NCBI RefSeq assembly: GCF_009498215.1
Contig: NZ_CP043499.1
Span: 744,001-808,000 of the forward strand
Length of the DNA: 64,000 bases
DNA from: Rhizobium grahamii
GTDB lineage: Bacteria > Pseudomonadota > Alphaproteobacteria > Rhizobiales > Rhizobiaceae
Direction of reading: 5' to 3'
Shown: positions 36,585 to 45,104 of the stretch, piece by piece
Layout: each line of letters opens with the position of its first letter
How positions within the stretch are numbered: the first letter of the stretch is position 1
The notes under the pieces: model-generated
Databases searched by the model: none
What the model was told of the DNA's origin: nothing
Seen by the model: the letters and a program-made list of their open reading frames with translations, nothing else
Made by a program: the position numbers and the translations under genes

Positions 36585-37766
36585 TCACGCCGCGTTCAGA
36601 GCGGGGACGCCGCGCCGATCGAGTGCGCCGCTCCAGATCGTGAGCAGCAGTGCTCCGACGACGAGAATAGCTCCGACCCATGGCGTAGCACCGAGTCCCA
36701 GCGGGGATTCGACCACGATGCCGCCGAGCCAGGCGCCGATCGCGATGCCGAGGTTGAAGGCTGCGATGTTGAGCGCAGAGGCGACGTCGACCGCGCCGGG
36801 GCGATGTTCCTTGGCGAGCTGCACGACATAGAGCTGCAGGCCGGGCACGTTGCCGAACTGGAGGAAACCGAGCGCCGCAAGCGTTACGATCATCAGCACC
36901 GGCGATGTCGCAGTGAAGGTGAGGATAGTGAGCACGATCGCCTGCATCGTGAAGAGGCCGATCAGCGCCTTGACCGGATTGTTGTTCGCAATCCTGCCGC
37001 CGGCGATGTTGCCGACTGCGATCGCAAGGCCGTAGAGCACCAGAATGAGGCTCACGCTGCGCTCGGAGAAACCGGTGATTTCCTGCAGGATCGGCGCGAG
37101 AAACGTAAAGGCAACGAATGTGCCGCCGTAGCCAAGTGCGGTCATCGCAAAGACGATAAGCAGGCGCCCGGAGCCGAGAACGCGAACCTGGTCGATAAGC
37201 CGGGCAGGCGGTGCTTTTTTCAGATTCCTCGGCAGGAGAATTGCGATCGCGAGAAACGCAACGATGCCGAGAGCGGCGACTGCCCAGAACGTGGCCCGCC
37301 AGCCGAGAATCTGGCCGATATAGGTTCCCATCGGAACGCCGGTGACGATGGCGACGGTCAATCCCATGAACATCATGGCAATGGCCGACGCACGACGATT
37401 TTCGGGTACCAGGTCCGCCGCAATGGTGGAGCCCACCGAGAAGAAGACACCGTGGGCGAAGGCTGCCAGCACGCGGGCGACGAGCAATATATCGTAGCTC
37501 GGTGCAAGTGCCGCGGCGGTATTGCCGACGATGAACAGGGCCATGAGGCCGAGCAGCAACGGCTTTCGTTCGATCTTTCCCGTGAGAGCAGTCAGGATTG
37601 GCGCGCCGAAGGTCACGCCAAGGGCGTAAACGCTGACGATGAGGCCGGCGAGCGGAAGGGTGATGTGGAGGTCATTGGCAACGGTCGGCAGGAGGCCGAC
37701 GATGACAAACTCCGTGGTACCGATCGCGTAGGCCGCGATCGTCAAGGCAAGGATGGCTAAGGGCAT
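36585..37766 (-). CDS. MFS transporter, AraJ-type (arabinose efflux/drug efflux family)
   Basis: The 393-residue protein has 12 membrane helices. The start ILALTIAAYAIGTTEFVIVG followed by LLPTVANDLHIT is diagnostic of the AraJ/YdhP-like drug:H+ antiporter group. ARVLAAFAHGVFFSVGSTIAADLVP is a further family block. It is divergent from a LysR gene with a palindrome in the shared region, which suggests inducible efflux of a small compound. Confidence 0.93.
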   Translation of the reverse strand: MPLAILALTIAAYAIGTTEFVIVGLLPTVANDLHITLPLAGLIVSVYALGVTFGAPILTALTGKIERKPLLLGLMALFIVGNTAAALAPSYDILLVARVLAAFAHGVFFSVGSTIAADLVPENRRASAIAMMFMGLTVAIVTGVPMGTYIGQILGWRATFWAVAALGIVAFLAIAILLPRNLKKAPPARLIDQVRVLGSGRLLIVFAMTALGYGGTFVAFTFLAPILQEITGFSERSVSLILVLYGLAIAVGNIAGGRIANNNPVKALIGLFTMQAIVLTILTFTATSPVLMIVTLAALGFLQFGNVPGLQLYVVQLAKEHRPGAVDVASALNIAAFNLGIAIGAWLGGIVVESPLGLGATPWVGAILVVGALLLTIWSGALDRRGVPALNAA

Positions 37767-37896
37767 GACAAGTTCCTCTATGCCCGCATGTTCCAGCAGG
37801 GCATTTTCAAAGCGGCTGAGCCGCGGATTGAATGGTTGCCGGCAATATGAGGCAGGAGGACTTGCATGATAATCGACTGCATTGGATAAATGCTTT

Positions 37897-37909
37897 TGAA
37901 TTTAATTCA
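37897..37909. promoter_or_regulatory. Palindromic candidate operator for the LysR/MFS pair
   Basis: TGAATTTAATTCA is a perfect 13-bp palindrome of the T-N11-A type, ending 14 bases before the LysR start in the 157-base region shared with the MFS gene. A second palindrome, TTGCCGGCAA, lies near 37836. Both are candidate LysR sites. Confidence 0.45.
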
Positions 37910-37923
37910 CAGAAAAAGCGAAG

Positions 37924-38880
37924 ATGGATAACCGCGCCGGCGAAATGGAAGTCTTCGTGGCTGCCGCCGAATTGCAGAGCTTCTCTGCCGCCGGTCGGCG
38001 GCTGGGCCTGTCGCCCTCTGCCGTCAGCAAGCTCATTACCCGGATCGAAGATCGGTTAGGAACGCGCCTTCTGGTTCGTTCGACCCGCATCGTCACCCCG
38101 ACGCCGGAGGGCGAAATCTACCTCGCCCGGGCCAAGCGCGTGCTTTCCGAGATCACAGACATTGAGCAGCTCATATCGAGCGGTGGGAAGGTCGTTCCTC
38201 GCGGGCCCTTGCGCATCAATGCTTCGCTGGGCTTCGGCGAGCGCTATCTATTGCCTCTCGTGCCTGATTTCCTGGCGCTCTATCCTGAGGTCGAACTGGA
38301 TATCTCGCTCACCGATGGTGTGATCGCACTCATCGAGGAGCGCACCGATATCGCGATCCGTTCCGGTGCAATGAACGACTCGGCCCTCAAGGCTAGGAAA
38401 CTCCTGGAAAGCCGTCGTGTCATCATTGCCTCACCGTCCTATGTGGAGGCGCATGGCATTCCGCGGAATCCGCACGACCTGGCGCGGCACAACTGCCTGA
38501 CGTTCAACTTCCAGCGACGCCTCAACGAGTGGCCGTTTCAAAACGAGGGCACTGGCGACATCTATCGCCTCCCGGTCACCGGCAACACGTCGGTCAACAG
38601 CGGCCTTGTCATGAAGCAACTCTGCCTGTCGGGTACCGGCCTCGGCCGAGTCGGACGGTTTCACGTTCAGCGGGAGATCGAAGCGGGGCTGCTCTTCCCT
38701 GTTCTGGAAGACTTCAATCCTGGTGATATGGAAGTGATTCACGCCGTCTATGCCGGGCACGAGCATCTGGCCGCGCGTGTCAGAGCGTTCATAGACTTCC
38801 TCGCAGCAAGGCTCGCTGGTGAAGCGAAGCCCTCGGCGGAAAAACTCAATCAGGCGGAGAACGATTCGAAAAGTGCGTGA
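37924..38880 (+). CDS. LysR-family transcriptional regulator
   Basis: The 318-residue protein has an N-terminal winged HTH (FSAAGRRLGLSPSAVSKLIT, then RIEDRLGTRLLVRSTR) and a periplasmic-binding-like effector domain (GPLRINASLGFGERYLLPLV, RTDIAIRSG). It is divergent from the AraJ-type MFS gene and is its probable regulator. The C-terminal tail is longer than usual and hydrophilic. The effector is unknown. Confidence 0.94.
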   Translation: MDNRAGEMEVFVAAAELQSFSAAGRRLGLSPSAVSKLITRIEDRLGTRLLVRSTRIVTPTPEGEIYLARAKRVLSEITDIEQLISSGGKVVPRGPLRINASLGFGERYLLPLVPDFLALYPEVELDISLTDGVIALIEERTDIAIRSGAMNDSALKARKLLESRRVIIASPSYVEAHGIPRNPHDLARHNCLTFNFQRRLNEWPFQNEGTGDIYRLPVTGNTSVNSGLVMKQLCLSGTGLGRVGRFHVQREIEAGLLFPVLEDFNPGDMEVIHAVYAGHEHLAARVRAFIDFLAARLAGEAKPSAEKLNQAENDSKSA

Positions 38881-38971
38881 ACGCCTTGGCAGGCGACTTC
38901 AAATTACAAGATCAACGTTTTGATATTATAGCGATTATCATACTCGATAGGTGCATTCAGTTCAGATCTTC

Positions 38972-40246
38972 CTACCCGGTTCGATCCTTCTTGCGCTTCG
39001 CATCGGCGAGCTCGTCCCGTGGAGGCTCCCATCCGAACACGCTGCGGCCGCCCCAATCATGCGAGTGCGAGAACTCGCCGGCAACGATTTCCTTGAGGTC
39101 CGGCCCGGTCACGTATTGCTCCAGGCGCCGCGCCTGATCATCGAGACGCTTCAGCGCCTGCAATTCCTCATCACGCCCGAGCTTCGCACGACCAACGGCC
39201 GACTTCATGACATTGATGGTTTCGTCATAGACCCGGATCGGAACGGGAAACGGATGCCGGTCCTTGCCGCCATGCGCCAGCGAAAAGCGGGCGGGATCGG
39301 AGAAGCGGCACGGCGCCCCGTGGACGACTTCGGCCACCATGGCGAGCGCACTCACGGTTCGAGCGCCGACGCCTGGTGTCAGGAGAAGTTCCTCGAAATC
39401 CTTCGGACCACGATTGGCGGCGGCGGCCAGCGTGCCATGCAGCCGCTTCATGTTCACGTCCTCTGCGCGGACGTCGTGGTGTACAGGCATGATAAGGTGC
39501 GGCAGCAAGGGCTGCGTGGGGTCTTTCTTCGCCCGCGGCGGGTCGATCGCTATGATCTCCCGGACAATGCGATCCGGCCCGAAATCGGCAAGCAGATCGA
39601 GCTGGCCCTTTCGGGAGGCATCGGCCCGATGATCCGCGAGATTGACGATCTCGCCCTGTTTGCGCCCCTCGATTGCCGCATGCGGGGAATCGAGGAAGCT
39701 CTTGAGGTCCTGCGATTGCCAATGATAGCGCCGAGCCTGTCGTTTATCGCCGTTCATCCCCTGTTGGACGACGACCCATTTGCCGTCATCCGTGACGATG
39801 AAGCCGTGCAAGTAGAGATCGAAACCGTCCTGAACCGCGGCGCTGTCGACCTTGGCGACCAGCCTGCTCGTTCTGGCAAGGGCAAGCCCATCGATTCCGA
39901 CGCGATTTCCGATCGCGACGAGTTCGTCCGGCGTCTGCCTCGAGTTTCTGCCTCGGCCACCACAGACGTGGATACCAAGATCGCCTGACATCGGGGTCAG
40001 CCCGCGCTTCAAGGCGCCGATCACGCTCGTGGTAATGCCGGAGGAGTGCCAATCCATTCCCATCACGGCGCCGAAAGACTGGAACCAGAAAGGGTGCGCC
40101 AGGCGGCTCAACAATTCGTCGCGTCCATAGTGAATGACGATCGCTTCAGTGATGACGGCACCAAGCCGCGTCATGCGCTCGCCGAGCCACCTGGGAACAC
40201 GGCCGCCATGAAGCGGAAGATCGGCGCTGCCAGCACGTTGAACCAT
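38972..40246 (-). CDS. DUF763-family protein
   Basis: The 424-residue protein matches the DUF763 family. The start is RAGSADLPLHGGRVPRWLGE, followed by SFGAVMGMDWHSSGITTSVI, LGIHVCGGRGRNSRQTP and LLTPGVGARTVSALAMVAEV. The last block looks like a helix-hairpin-helix DNA-binding element, so a nucleic-acid role is likely. I know of no defined activity. It is transcribed alone; the AT-rich gap of about 90 bases on its 3-prime side separates it from LysR. Confidence 0.9.
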   Translation of the reverse strand: MVQRAGSADLPLHGGRVPRWLGERMTRLGAVITEAIVIHYGRDELLSRLAHPFWFQSFGAVMGMDWHSSGITTSVIGALKRGLTPMSGDLGIHVCGGRGRNSRQTPDELVAIGNRVGIDGLALARTSRLVAKVDSAAVQDGFDLYLHGFIVTDDGKWVVVQQGMNGDKRQARRYHWQSQDLKSFLDSPHAAIEGRKQGEIVNLADHRADASRKGQLDLLADFGPDRIVREIIAIDPPRAKKDPTQPLLPHLIMPVHHDVRAEDVNMKRLHGTLAAAANRGPKDFEELLLTPGVGARTVSALAMVAEVVHGAPCRFSDPARFSLAHGGKDRHPFPVPIRVYDETINVMKSAVGRAKLGRDEELQALKRLDDQARRLEQYVTGPDLKEIVAGEFSHSHDWGGRSVFGWEPPRDELADAKRKKDRTG

Positions 40247-40356
40247 GGAACACTTATAGGATGGCGGGAGGGGACATGACAGTGAAATGTTGAGCCTTCG
40301 CGGGCTGATCGCTGTCCTGAAATCGTGTCCGAGGAGTTGCCTCCTCGGACGATGCG

Positions 40357-40551
40357 CTAGTGAACGCTCGGCACCTTGGCGACGACGGCAAAGTCCTCGG
40401 CGACCAGTTCGCTGATCGCGATCAGGACCTCTTCTGCCGAGAAGCCGGCGGCCATCGTCGCACGGATCAAGTCCTGCAGATCGGGCTCCACGACGTCGCG
40501 GCAGTCTTCAAGGCGCTCGTCCGACACGGTGGCGCTATGCAATTCTTCCAT
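40357..40551 (-). CDS. Small hypothetical protein downstream of rpsU
   Basis: The acidic 64-residue protein is predicted helical (LQDLIRATMAAGFSAEEVLIAISELVAEDF). The AAGFSAEEVLIAI pattern is common in small rhizobial conserved proteins. ATG 40551 has AAGGG about eight bases upstream. It follows rpsU by 59 bases across a stem-loop and may be read through at low level from the rpsU promoter. Confidence 0.68.
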   Translation of the reverse strand: MEELHSATVSDERLEDCRDVVEPDLQDLIRATMAAGFSAEEVLIAISELVAEDFAVVAKVPSVH

Positions 40552-40569
40552 ATTTTGACCCTTCGGTGG

Positions 40570-40598
40570 GTCGGCTGGCGCTCAGGCGACCAACCGAC
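40570..40598 (-). terminator. Stem-loop between rpsU and the next small gene
   Basis: GTCGG at 40570-40574 pairs with CCGAC at 40594-40598, and an inner seven-pair stem with one bulge brings the helix to about 12 bp around a four-base loop. It lacks a T-run and may be an attenuator or partial terminator for rpsU. Confidence 0.45.
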
Positions 40599-40610
40599 GG
40601 GGTTAGCAAG

Positions 40611-40847
40611 CTAGCGTGCCGTTGGCCGGCGCTTCGTGGAGGGCAATAGCCCCTCACGCTGCATCTGTTTGCGGGCTGCCTTTCGCTGTCGCGCAATCGC
40701 CTGCGCCCTCTCACGAACGCGCCGTTCCGACGGCTTCTCGTAGGACCGGCGTTCTCTCATTTCCCGAAACACGCCCTCGCGCTGGAGCTTCTTCTTCAGG
40801 GCGCGGATTGCTTGCTCGACATTGTTGTCTCTGACGATGACTTGCAT
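40611..40847 (-). CDS. rpsU: 30S ribosomal protein S21
   Basis: The 78-residue, strongly basic protein starts MQVIVRDNNVEQAIRALKKK, followed by LQREGVFREMRERRSYEKPS, which is the S21 signature. S21 binds the 30S platform near the anti-Shine-Dalgarno end of 16S rRNA and aids initiation. AGGAG precedes the ATG by six bases. It is preceded by a 50-residue gene 27 bases upstream. Rhizobia often have several S21 paralogues, so this may be an accessory copy. Confidence 0.97.
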   Translation of the reverse strand: MQVIVRDNNVEQAIRALKKKLQREGVFREMRERRSYEKPSERRVRERAQAIARQRKAARKQMQREGLLPSTKRRPTAR

Positions 40848-40874
40848 GGTCGTCTCCTGTTCTGTTGGCGATAG

Positions 40875-41027
40875 CTAGCCGAGTTGCTCGGCAATGATGC
40901 TCCGAATTTCGGCGCGCGTGAGCAGGCAGGGATATGGCTTCCATTCCTTGGCCGGCCGCTTGACGGCCTCGCCATGCTCGCGCGGCTTCAACGCCGCCGG
41001 AGCGGCAGCAATGCTTGTTTTCTTCAA
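40875..41027 (-). CDS. 50-residue conserved-type small protein upstream of rpsU
   Basis: This short gene reads TTG-AAG-AAA-ACA and gives MKKTSIAAAPAALKPREHGE, with the C-terminus CLLTRAEIRSIIAEQLG. AAGGA lies six bases before the TTG, a clear ribosome site. The LTRAEIRSIIAEQLG tail is protein-like and resembles C-termini of small rhizobial proteins. It ends 27 bases before rpsU on the same strand, so the two likely form an operon. The gap upstream (41028-41276) shows nothing else. Confidence 0.65.
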   Translation of the reverse strand: MKKTSIAAAPAALKPREHGEAVKRPAKEWKPYPCLLTRAEIRSIIAEQLG

Positions 41028-41276
41028 TCGAATTCCTTGGACGACTGCGGCGTCATATGATTATCCGGCGCCAAACGCGCTGGGATCCGTCCCGAGGACG
41101 ATCGCCGTGGTCGTGTGTGATTATCTGGGTGATGGTGCAGAAATAGGAGGTGATCGTGTCTATTACAAGACCGGCGGCTATTCCTGCCCGACACTCGGCA
41201 TTCAGCGGATAGCTTTTGCGAGCCCATCTTCGACGGTCGTGCGGCAGCAGCCCTTCATGCTGCGCCGAGTCATGCA

Positions 41277-42059
41277 TCAAGCGGCCGGATAGCTCCGTGC
41301 CAGAACATACAGGCTGACGGCGAATATGACCCATCGAAAGATCTGGGCAAGCGTGTTCCGGTGCGTCGCCAGCCGGCAGGCGCCGATCGTGCCGATAATT
41401 CCGCCGCCAATGCCGCCGGCGATGAAGTAGAGCGCGGTCAGCCAGTCAACGAAACCGGATGCCGCATAGTTGATAGCCGTGGTTAGGCCGAAGGTGCCGA
41501 CGGCGAGGAGCGAGGTGCCGACCGCGTTGATCAGGGGCATGCCCGTGGCGAGCAGCAACGCGGGCACGATGAGGAAACCGCCGCCAATCCCGAAGAAGCC
41601 GGAGCAGACGCCGGTTGCGATTGCGATCAGCGTGGTCTTCCCGTGCGTTCCGATCGTCAGCGACTGCGCCGTCACATCTGTCTGACATCTCGCCTGCCGC
41701 ATCAGAAAGCTGACCAGCATCATCAGGAGGCCGAACAGGAAAAGCAGGCTTTGCCCATTGACCAGCTTGCCGAGGCTCGAGCCGAGATAGGCGCCGAGGC
41801 TGCCGGCGATGGCAAATATGATGGCACATCGCCACCAGACATGCCCCTTGGTGGCATGGCCCGCCAGGTTGAAGTAGGCATTGGCCGAAACCGCGAGGGC
41901 GCCCGTCCCGATTGCCGTATGAACATCCCGCATGCCGACGACATACATCAGCAACGGTGTTGCAAGGATGGACCCGCCTCCCCCGATCAGGCCGAGCGTG
42001 CAGCCGATCAGGGATCCGGAGCCGAGCGCGAGCAGGAGATGAGGAAGTGATCCGTCCAT
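41277..42059 (-). CDS. TSUP (TauE/SafE) family sulfite/organosulfur exporter
   Basis: The 260-residue protein has about eight membrane helices. The N-terminal block LIGCTLGLIGGGGSILATPLLMYVVG and its internal repeat CSGFFGIGGGFLIVPALLLATG are the TSUP signature. These proteins export sulfite, thiosulfate or sulfoacetate. It is the last gene of a three-gene operon after an ETHE1-like hydrolase (gap of four bases), so export of sulfite made by persulfide oxidation is the natural reading. Confidence 0.93.
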   Translation of the reverse strand: MDGSLPHLLLALGSGSLIGCTLGLIGGGGSILATPLLMYVVGMRDVHTAIGTGALAVSANAYFNLAGHATKGHVWWRCAIIFAIAGSLGAYLGSSLGKLVNGQSLLFLFGLLMMLVSFLMRQARCQTDVTAQSLTIGTHGKTTLIAIATGVCSGFFGIGGGFLIVPALLLATGMPLINAVGTSLLAVGTFGLTTAINYAASGFVDWLTALYFIAGGIGGGIIGTIGACRLATHRNTLAQIFRWVIFAVSLYVLARSYPAA

Positions 42060-42063
42060 GCGG

Positions 42064-42942
42064 TCAGGAACTCCACACCGATGCCGGGAACGCGTCGAGC
42101 GGGATCTTTAAAAAGCGCTGGCCGCTCTCCTCCGCCGGGGGCAATTCCCCTGCCCGGATATTGACCTGAAGCGCATGGAGGATCAGTCGCGGCATGGGCA
42201 GTGTCTTGTCACGGGCTTCGCGACGTTGGATGAAATCCTGCCGTGACTGGCCGGCGACATGGGGATTGCTTCGCTTCTGCTCGGCGACCGAACTCTCCCA
42301 CAACGGCTGACGGCCTCCGGGCATATAGTCATGACCGGTGAAAAGGCGTGTCTCGTCAGGCAGGCTCAGAATGGTCTGGATCGACCGCCAGAGGCTCTCG
42401 GCACTGCCGCCCGGAAAGTCGGCGCGCGCAGTCCCGCTGTCGGGCATGAACAGGGTGTCGTGAATGAAGGCAGCATCACCGACGACGTAACTGATCGAAG
42501 CTAAGGTATGTCCCGGTGAATGAAGGACGCGAGCGTCCAAATCGCCGATCTTGAATGTCTCGCCATCGCGAAACAGTCGATCCCACTGCGAGCCGTCGCA
42601 GGCAAGATCAGGCCAGTTGTAGATATCACGCCAGATTCGCTGCACGTCTCTGATATGCTCGCCGATCGCCGTCGGCGCGCCGGTCTGTCGCTTCAGATAG
42701 GCCGCTGCTGAGAAATGATCGGCATGCGGGTGGGTATCCAGGATCCAGGCGAGTTTGAGGTCGTGACGTCGGATGTGATCGAGAATGGCGTCCGCGTTCG
42801 TCGTCGCGATGGAACCGGACTTCTCATCGAAATCGAGCACCGGATCGATGATGGCGCATCTGCGCGAGCTTGGGCATGCGACGACATACTGGATGCTGCC
42901 CGTTCGCTGATCGTAAAACCCGGTGACCTCAGGCTTGAGCAT
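42064..42942 (-). CDS. MBL-fold hydrolase, ETHE1/Blh-like persulfide dioxygenase
   Basis: The 292-residue protein begins MLKPEVTGFYDQRTGSIQYV. It has the metal motif THPHADHFSA, then LHSPGHTLASISY, FIHDTLFMPDSGTARADFPGGS and FTGHDYMPGGR. This set is typical of ETHE1/Blh-type enzymes that oxidise glutathione persulfide to sulfite with one iron. The frame extends to 43002, but ATG 42942 gives the family start and overlaps the aminotransferase stop by 14 bases. Between a desulfurase-like gene and a sulfite exporter its role fits sulfur disposal. Confidence 0.9.
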   Translation of the reverse strand: MLKPEVTGFYDQRTGSIQYVVACPSSRRCAIIDPVLDFDEKSGSIATTNADAILDHIRRHDLKLAWILDTHPHADHFSAAAYLKRQTGAPTAIGEHIRDVQRIWRDIYNWPDLACDGSQWDRLFRDGETFKIGDLDARVLHSPGHTLASISYVVGDAAFIHDTLFMPDSGTARADFPGGSAESLWRSIQTILSLPDETRLFTGHDYMPGGRQPLWESSVAEQKRSNPHVAGQSRQDFIQRREARDKTLPMPRLILHALQVNIRAGELPPAEESGQRFLKIPLDAFPASVWSS

Positions 42943-44461
42943 AGGCTTTGCCTTCGACCACTGCGGTCCGTGGAGCGAAAATCGCCCGGCTCGGATCGAC
43001 ATCGTAGTCTGCTTCGAAGCTCGTCGCGTCCGTCGCTATCTGCTTCACAGCCTCGAGAATGAACTGAACCTTTTCCTCGGAAAGGAGGACGCTGAAGTTG
43101 AGGCGAATGAAGCCCGGCTTGCTGATTTCGTCACCGGAGAGGATCGCCTGCCGTATCCCCTCGGACTGCTCTTCGTCGATGGACAGCAGCCGGTGCACGT
43201 ATGGTCCCGCGCAGGCGCAGCCACCGCGAGCCTGAATGCCAAACCGGTCGCTCAGCATTCGCGTTACCAGTTGCTGGTGCACGTAGCCGCCCTTCCCGTT
43301 CTTGACACGGAAGGAGAAGATCGGAAGTCGCTCAGGTTCCGAGAGGCCGAGGATCTCGATCTGCGGGATATCCTTCCAGGCGCTGAAAGCGCGCTCTGCG
43401 AGCTCGCGATTGCGCTTTGCCATCGCTTCGGCACCGATGGCGTCCTTGACGATAAAGGCGAGCGCGGCGCGGATGTCTCCGACCACGTTCGGCGTTCCGG
43501 CCTCCTCGCGGGCTTCCAGACTGTCAGAGTAGTCGTGGGTCTGCGGCGACACGAATTTCACCGTTCCACCGCCCGGCCAGGACGGCTTCCTTGTCGAAAC
43601 GGCATCGCGTCGAAGGATCGTTACCCCGGATGCGCCGGGGCCGCCGATAAACTTGTGGGGCGAGACGACCATAGCGTCGATTTCTGCGTCACGGCCTGGC
43701 GACATCGATATCGGGACATATGGCCCGGCGCCGGCGTAGTCCCAGATCATCTTCGCGCCGGCAGCTTTCACCATAGCCGTGATTGCCGCGACATCACTGG
43801 TAATCCCGGTAATGTTCGAGGCTGCGGAGAGTGTGCATACCGTCAGATCAGCCGCCTCCTGCTCGAGCGCATGCTTGAGGAGGGACAGGTCCGGCCCACC
43901 CGTTGGAGCCTCGGCGATCTCGACAATCTCCGCTCCACTTTCCCTCCAGGGCAGGATGTTGGAGTGATGCTCGTAGGGGCCGATGACAACGCGGACCCGT
44001 TTGCCGGCGGCAACGGCTTCGGTAACGCCAAACAGCTTGACCAGGCGATTGATCCCGGATGTCGCACCAGAGCCCGTGAAAATGACGGCATGCTGGTCCG
44101 CCCTCGCTCCGCAGAATGCGCCGATCATAGCACGCGCATCCCTCCGCATCCGTGTCATGAAGCCACCACAGTAGGAGGCCTCGGTGTGGCTGTTGGCGTA
44201 GTAGGGAAGCACTTCAACGAGTATAAAGCGCTCGATCTGATGGAGCGCACGGCCGGACGCGACGTAGTCGGCGTAAACCAGTTCTTTTTCGCCGTAGGGG
44301 CCGGAGATCGTCGCGTGTGCCCCGACGAGGCCATCACATAGATCGGCCATCACGCCCGATTTGTTCAAGCTGCGACGAAAATTGGAAAGCGGGGTTTCGG
44401 AACGACCTGGCGCTGCGGGGGCGATGTCCACGGGCTCTCTCCTAAGCTCGGATATTGACAC
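42929..44461 (-). CDS. Class V PLP-dependent aminotransferase, cysteine desulfurase-like
   Basis: The 510-residue protein has the class V fold: FTGSGATSGINRLVKLFG, ASNITGITSD, a PLP-binding lysine in VVSPHKFIGGPGASG, and a late cysteine in GIQARGGCACAGPYVH where desulfurases carry the persulfide cysteine. It is about 100 residues longer than IscS or SufS, at both ends. The start is GTG with AGGA eight bases upstream. It leads the operon with the MBL hydrolase and TSUP exporter and is divergent from an Lrp gene. I infer cysteine (or a related thiol amino acid) desulfuration for catabolism or detoxification. Confidence 0.87.
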   Translation of the reverse strand: MSISELRREPVDIAPAAPGRSETPLSNFRRSLNKSGVMADLCDGLVGAHATISGPYGEKELVYADYVASGRALHQIERFILVEVLPYYANSHTEASYCGGFMTRMRRDARAMIGAFCGARADQHAVIFTGSGATSGINRLVKLFGVTEAVAAGKRVRVVIGPYEHHSNILPWRESGAEIVEIAEAPTGGPDLSLLKHALEQEAADLTVCTLSAASNITGITSDVAAITAMVKAAGAKMIWDYAGAGPYVPISMSPGRDAEIDAMVVSPHKFIGGPGASGVTILRRDAVSTRKPSWPGGGTVKFVSPQTHDYSDSLEAREEAGTPNVVGDIRAALAFIVKDAIGAEAMAKRNRELAERAFSAWKDIPQIEILGLSEPERLPIFSFRVKNGKGGYVHQQLVTRMLSDRFGIQARGGCACAGPYVHRLLSIDEEQSEGIRQAILSGDEISKPGFIRLNFSVLLSEEKVQFILEAVKQIATDATSFEADYDVDPSRAIFAPRTAVVEGKAYAQA

Positions 44462-44530
44462 CGATCGTATCCTGCTTCACGGTCAGTAAATTCACCTATT
44501 TTCTGAGTATTTTCCCGATCGGCATTTCAG
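44462..44530. promoter_or_regulatory. Divergent control region of the sulfur operon and Lrp gene
   Basis: This 69-base region contains the direct repeat TATTTTC at 44497-44503 and 44508-44514 (11-base period). The AT-rich, one-turn-spaced pattern is typical of Lrp/AsnC binding. The two start codons are so close that one regulator must affect both promoters. Confidence 0.45.
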
Positions 44531-45013
44531 ATGAACGACGAACTGACAAAAATCGACGCATTTGATATGAAGATTCTGAGTGCCATGCAGAACGATGCGA
44601 ATCTCTCCCAGCGAGATCTGGCGGACAAGGTCGGCTTGTCGCAAAACGCATGCTGGCGGCGGCTGCAGCGGTTGAACTCGATCGGGCTGATCCGAGGTTC
44701 GCACAGCGACATCGATCTTCGGGCACTCGGCTTTGATCTTACCGTCTTCGTGATGATCCGAACGCGCCACCATTCCAAGGAATGGAGCGAGGGATTTCGC
44801 GCGCATGTCGAACGGATCCCCGAAGTGATCGATTTCTATCGGATCGGCGGCGACTGGGATTATCTCATCAAGGTCGTCACAAAGGGCATGTCCGGCTACG
44901 ATGCGTTCTATCAGAAGCTCATCACGAACTTCGATCTTGCGACGGTGACCGGCTTCTTCTCGATGGAGGCGATCATCAACAATCGTCCGGTCGATCTGAT
45001 GAGAATGCGGTGA
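44531..45013 (+). CDS. Lrp/AsnC-family transcriptional regulator
   Basis: The 160-residue protein has an N-terminal HTH (LSQRDLADKVGLSQNACWRRLQRL) and a C-terminal RAM ligand-binding domain (GFDLTVFVMIRT, YRIGGDWDYLIKVVTKGM, VTGFFSMEAIIN). It is divergent from the cysteine-desulfurase-like operon and most likely its local activator. Lrp-type regulators of cysteine catabolism genes are known in other bacteria. A scrap of a second copy of its 3-prime end lies at 47305. Confidence 0.95.
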   Translation: MNDELTKIDAFDMKILSAMQNDANLSQRDLADKVGLSQNACWRRLQRLNSIGLIRGSHSDIDLRALGFDLTVFVMIRTRHHSKEWSEGFRAHVERIPEVIDFYRIGGDWDYLIKVVTKGMSGYDAFYQKLITNFDLATVTGFFSMEAIINNRPVDLMRMR

Positions 45014-45104
45014 CGTTCTGGAGGATCTCCATGTCGACAGCCGCGCGTTAGGTGCGGCGGCAGTCCGACTGCCCTGCCTTCTGACGCAGCAGTCGCGATC
45101 GAAG

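Noticed and set aside
36804..37760. Plus-strand open frame of 318 codons
   Set aside because: It is antisense to the AraJ-type MFS gene; the charge-rich, motif-free translation is typical of a shadow.
38951..39988. Plus-strand open frame of 345 codons
   Set aside because: It is a shadow of the DUF763 gene, which has clear family blocks on the minus strand.
42923..44341. Plus-strand open frame of 472 codons
   Set aside because: It is antisense to the class V aminotransferase gene, with no ribosome site and no recognised domain.
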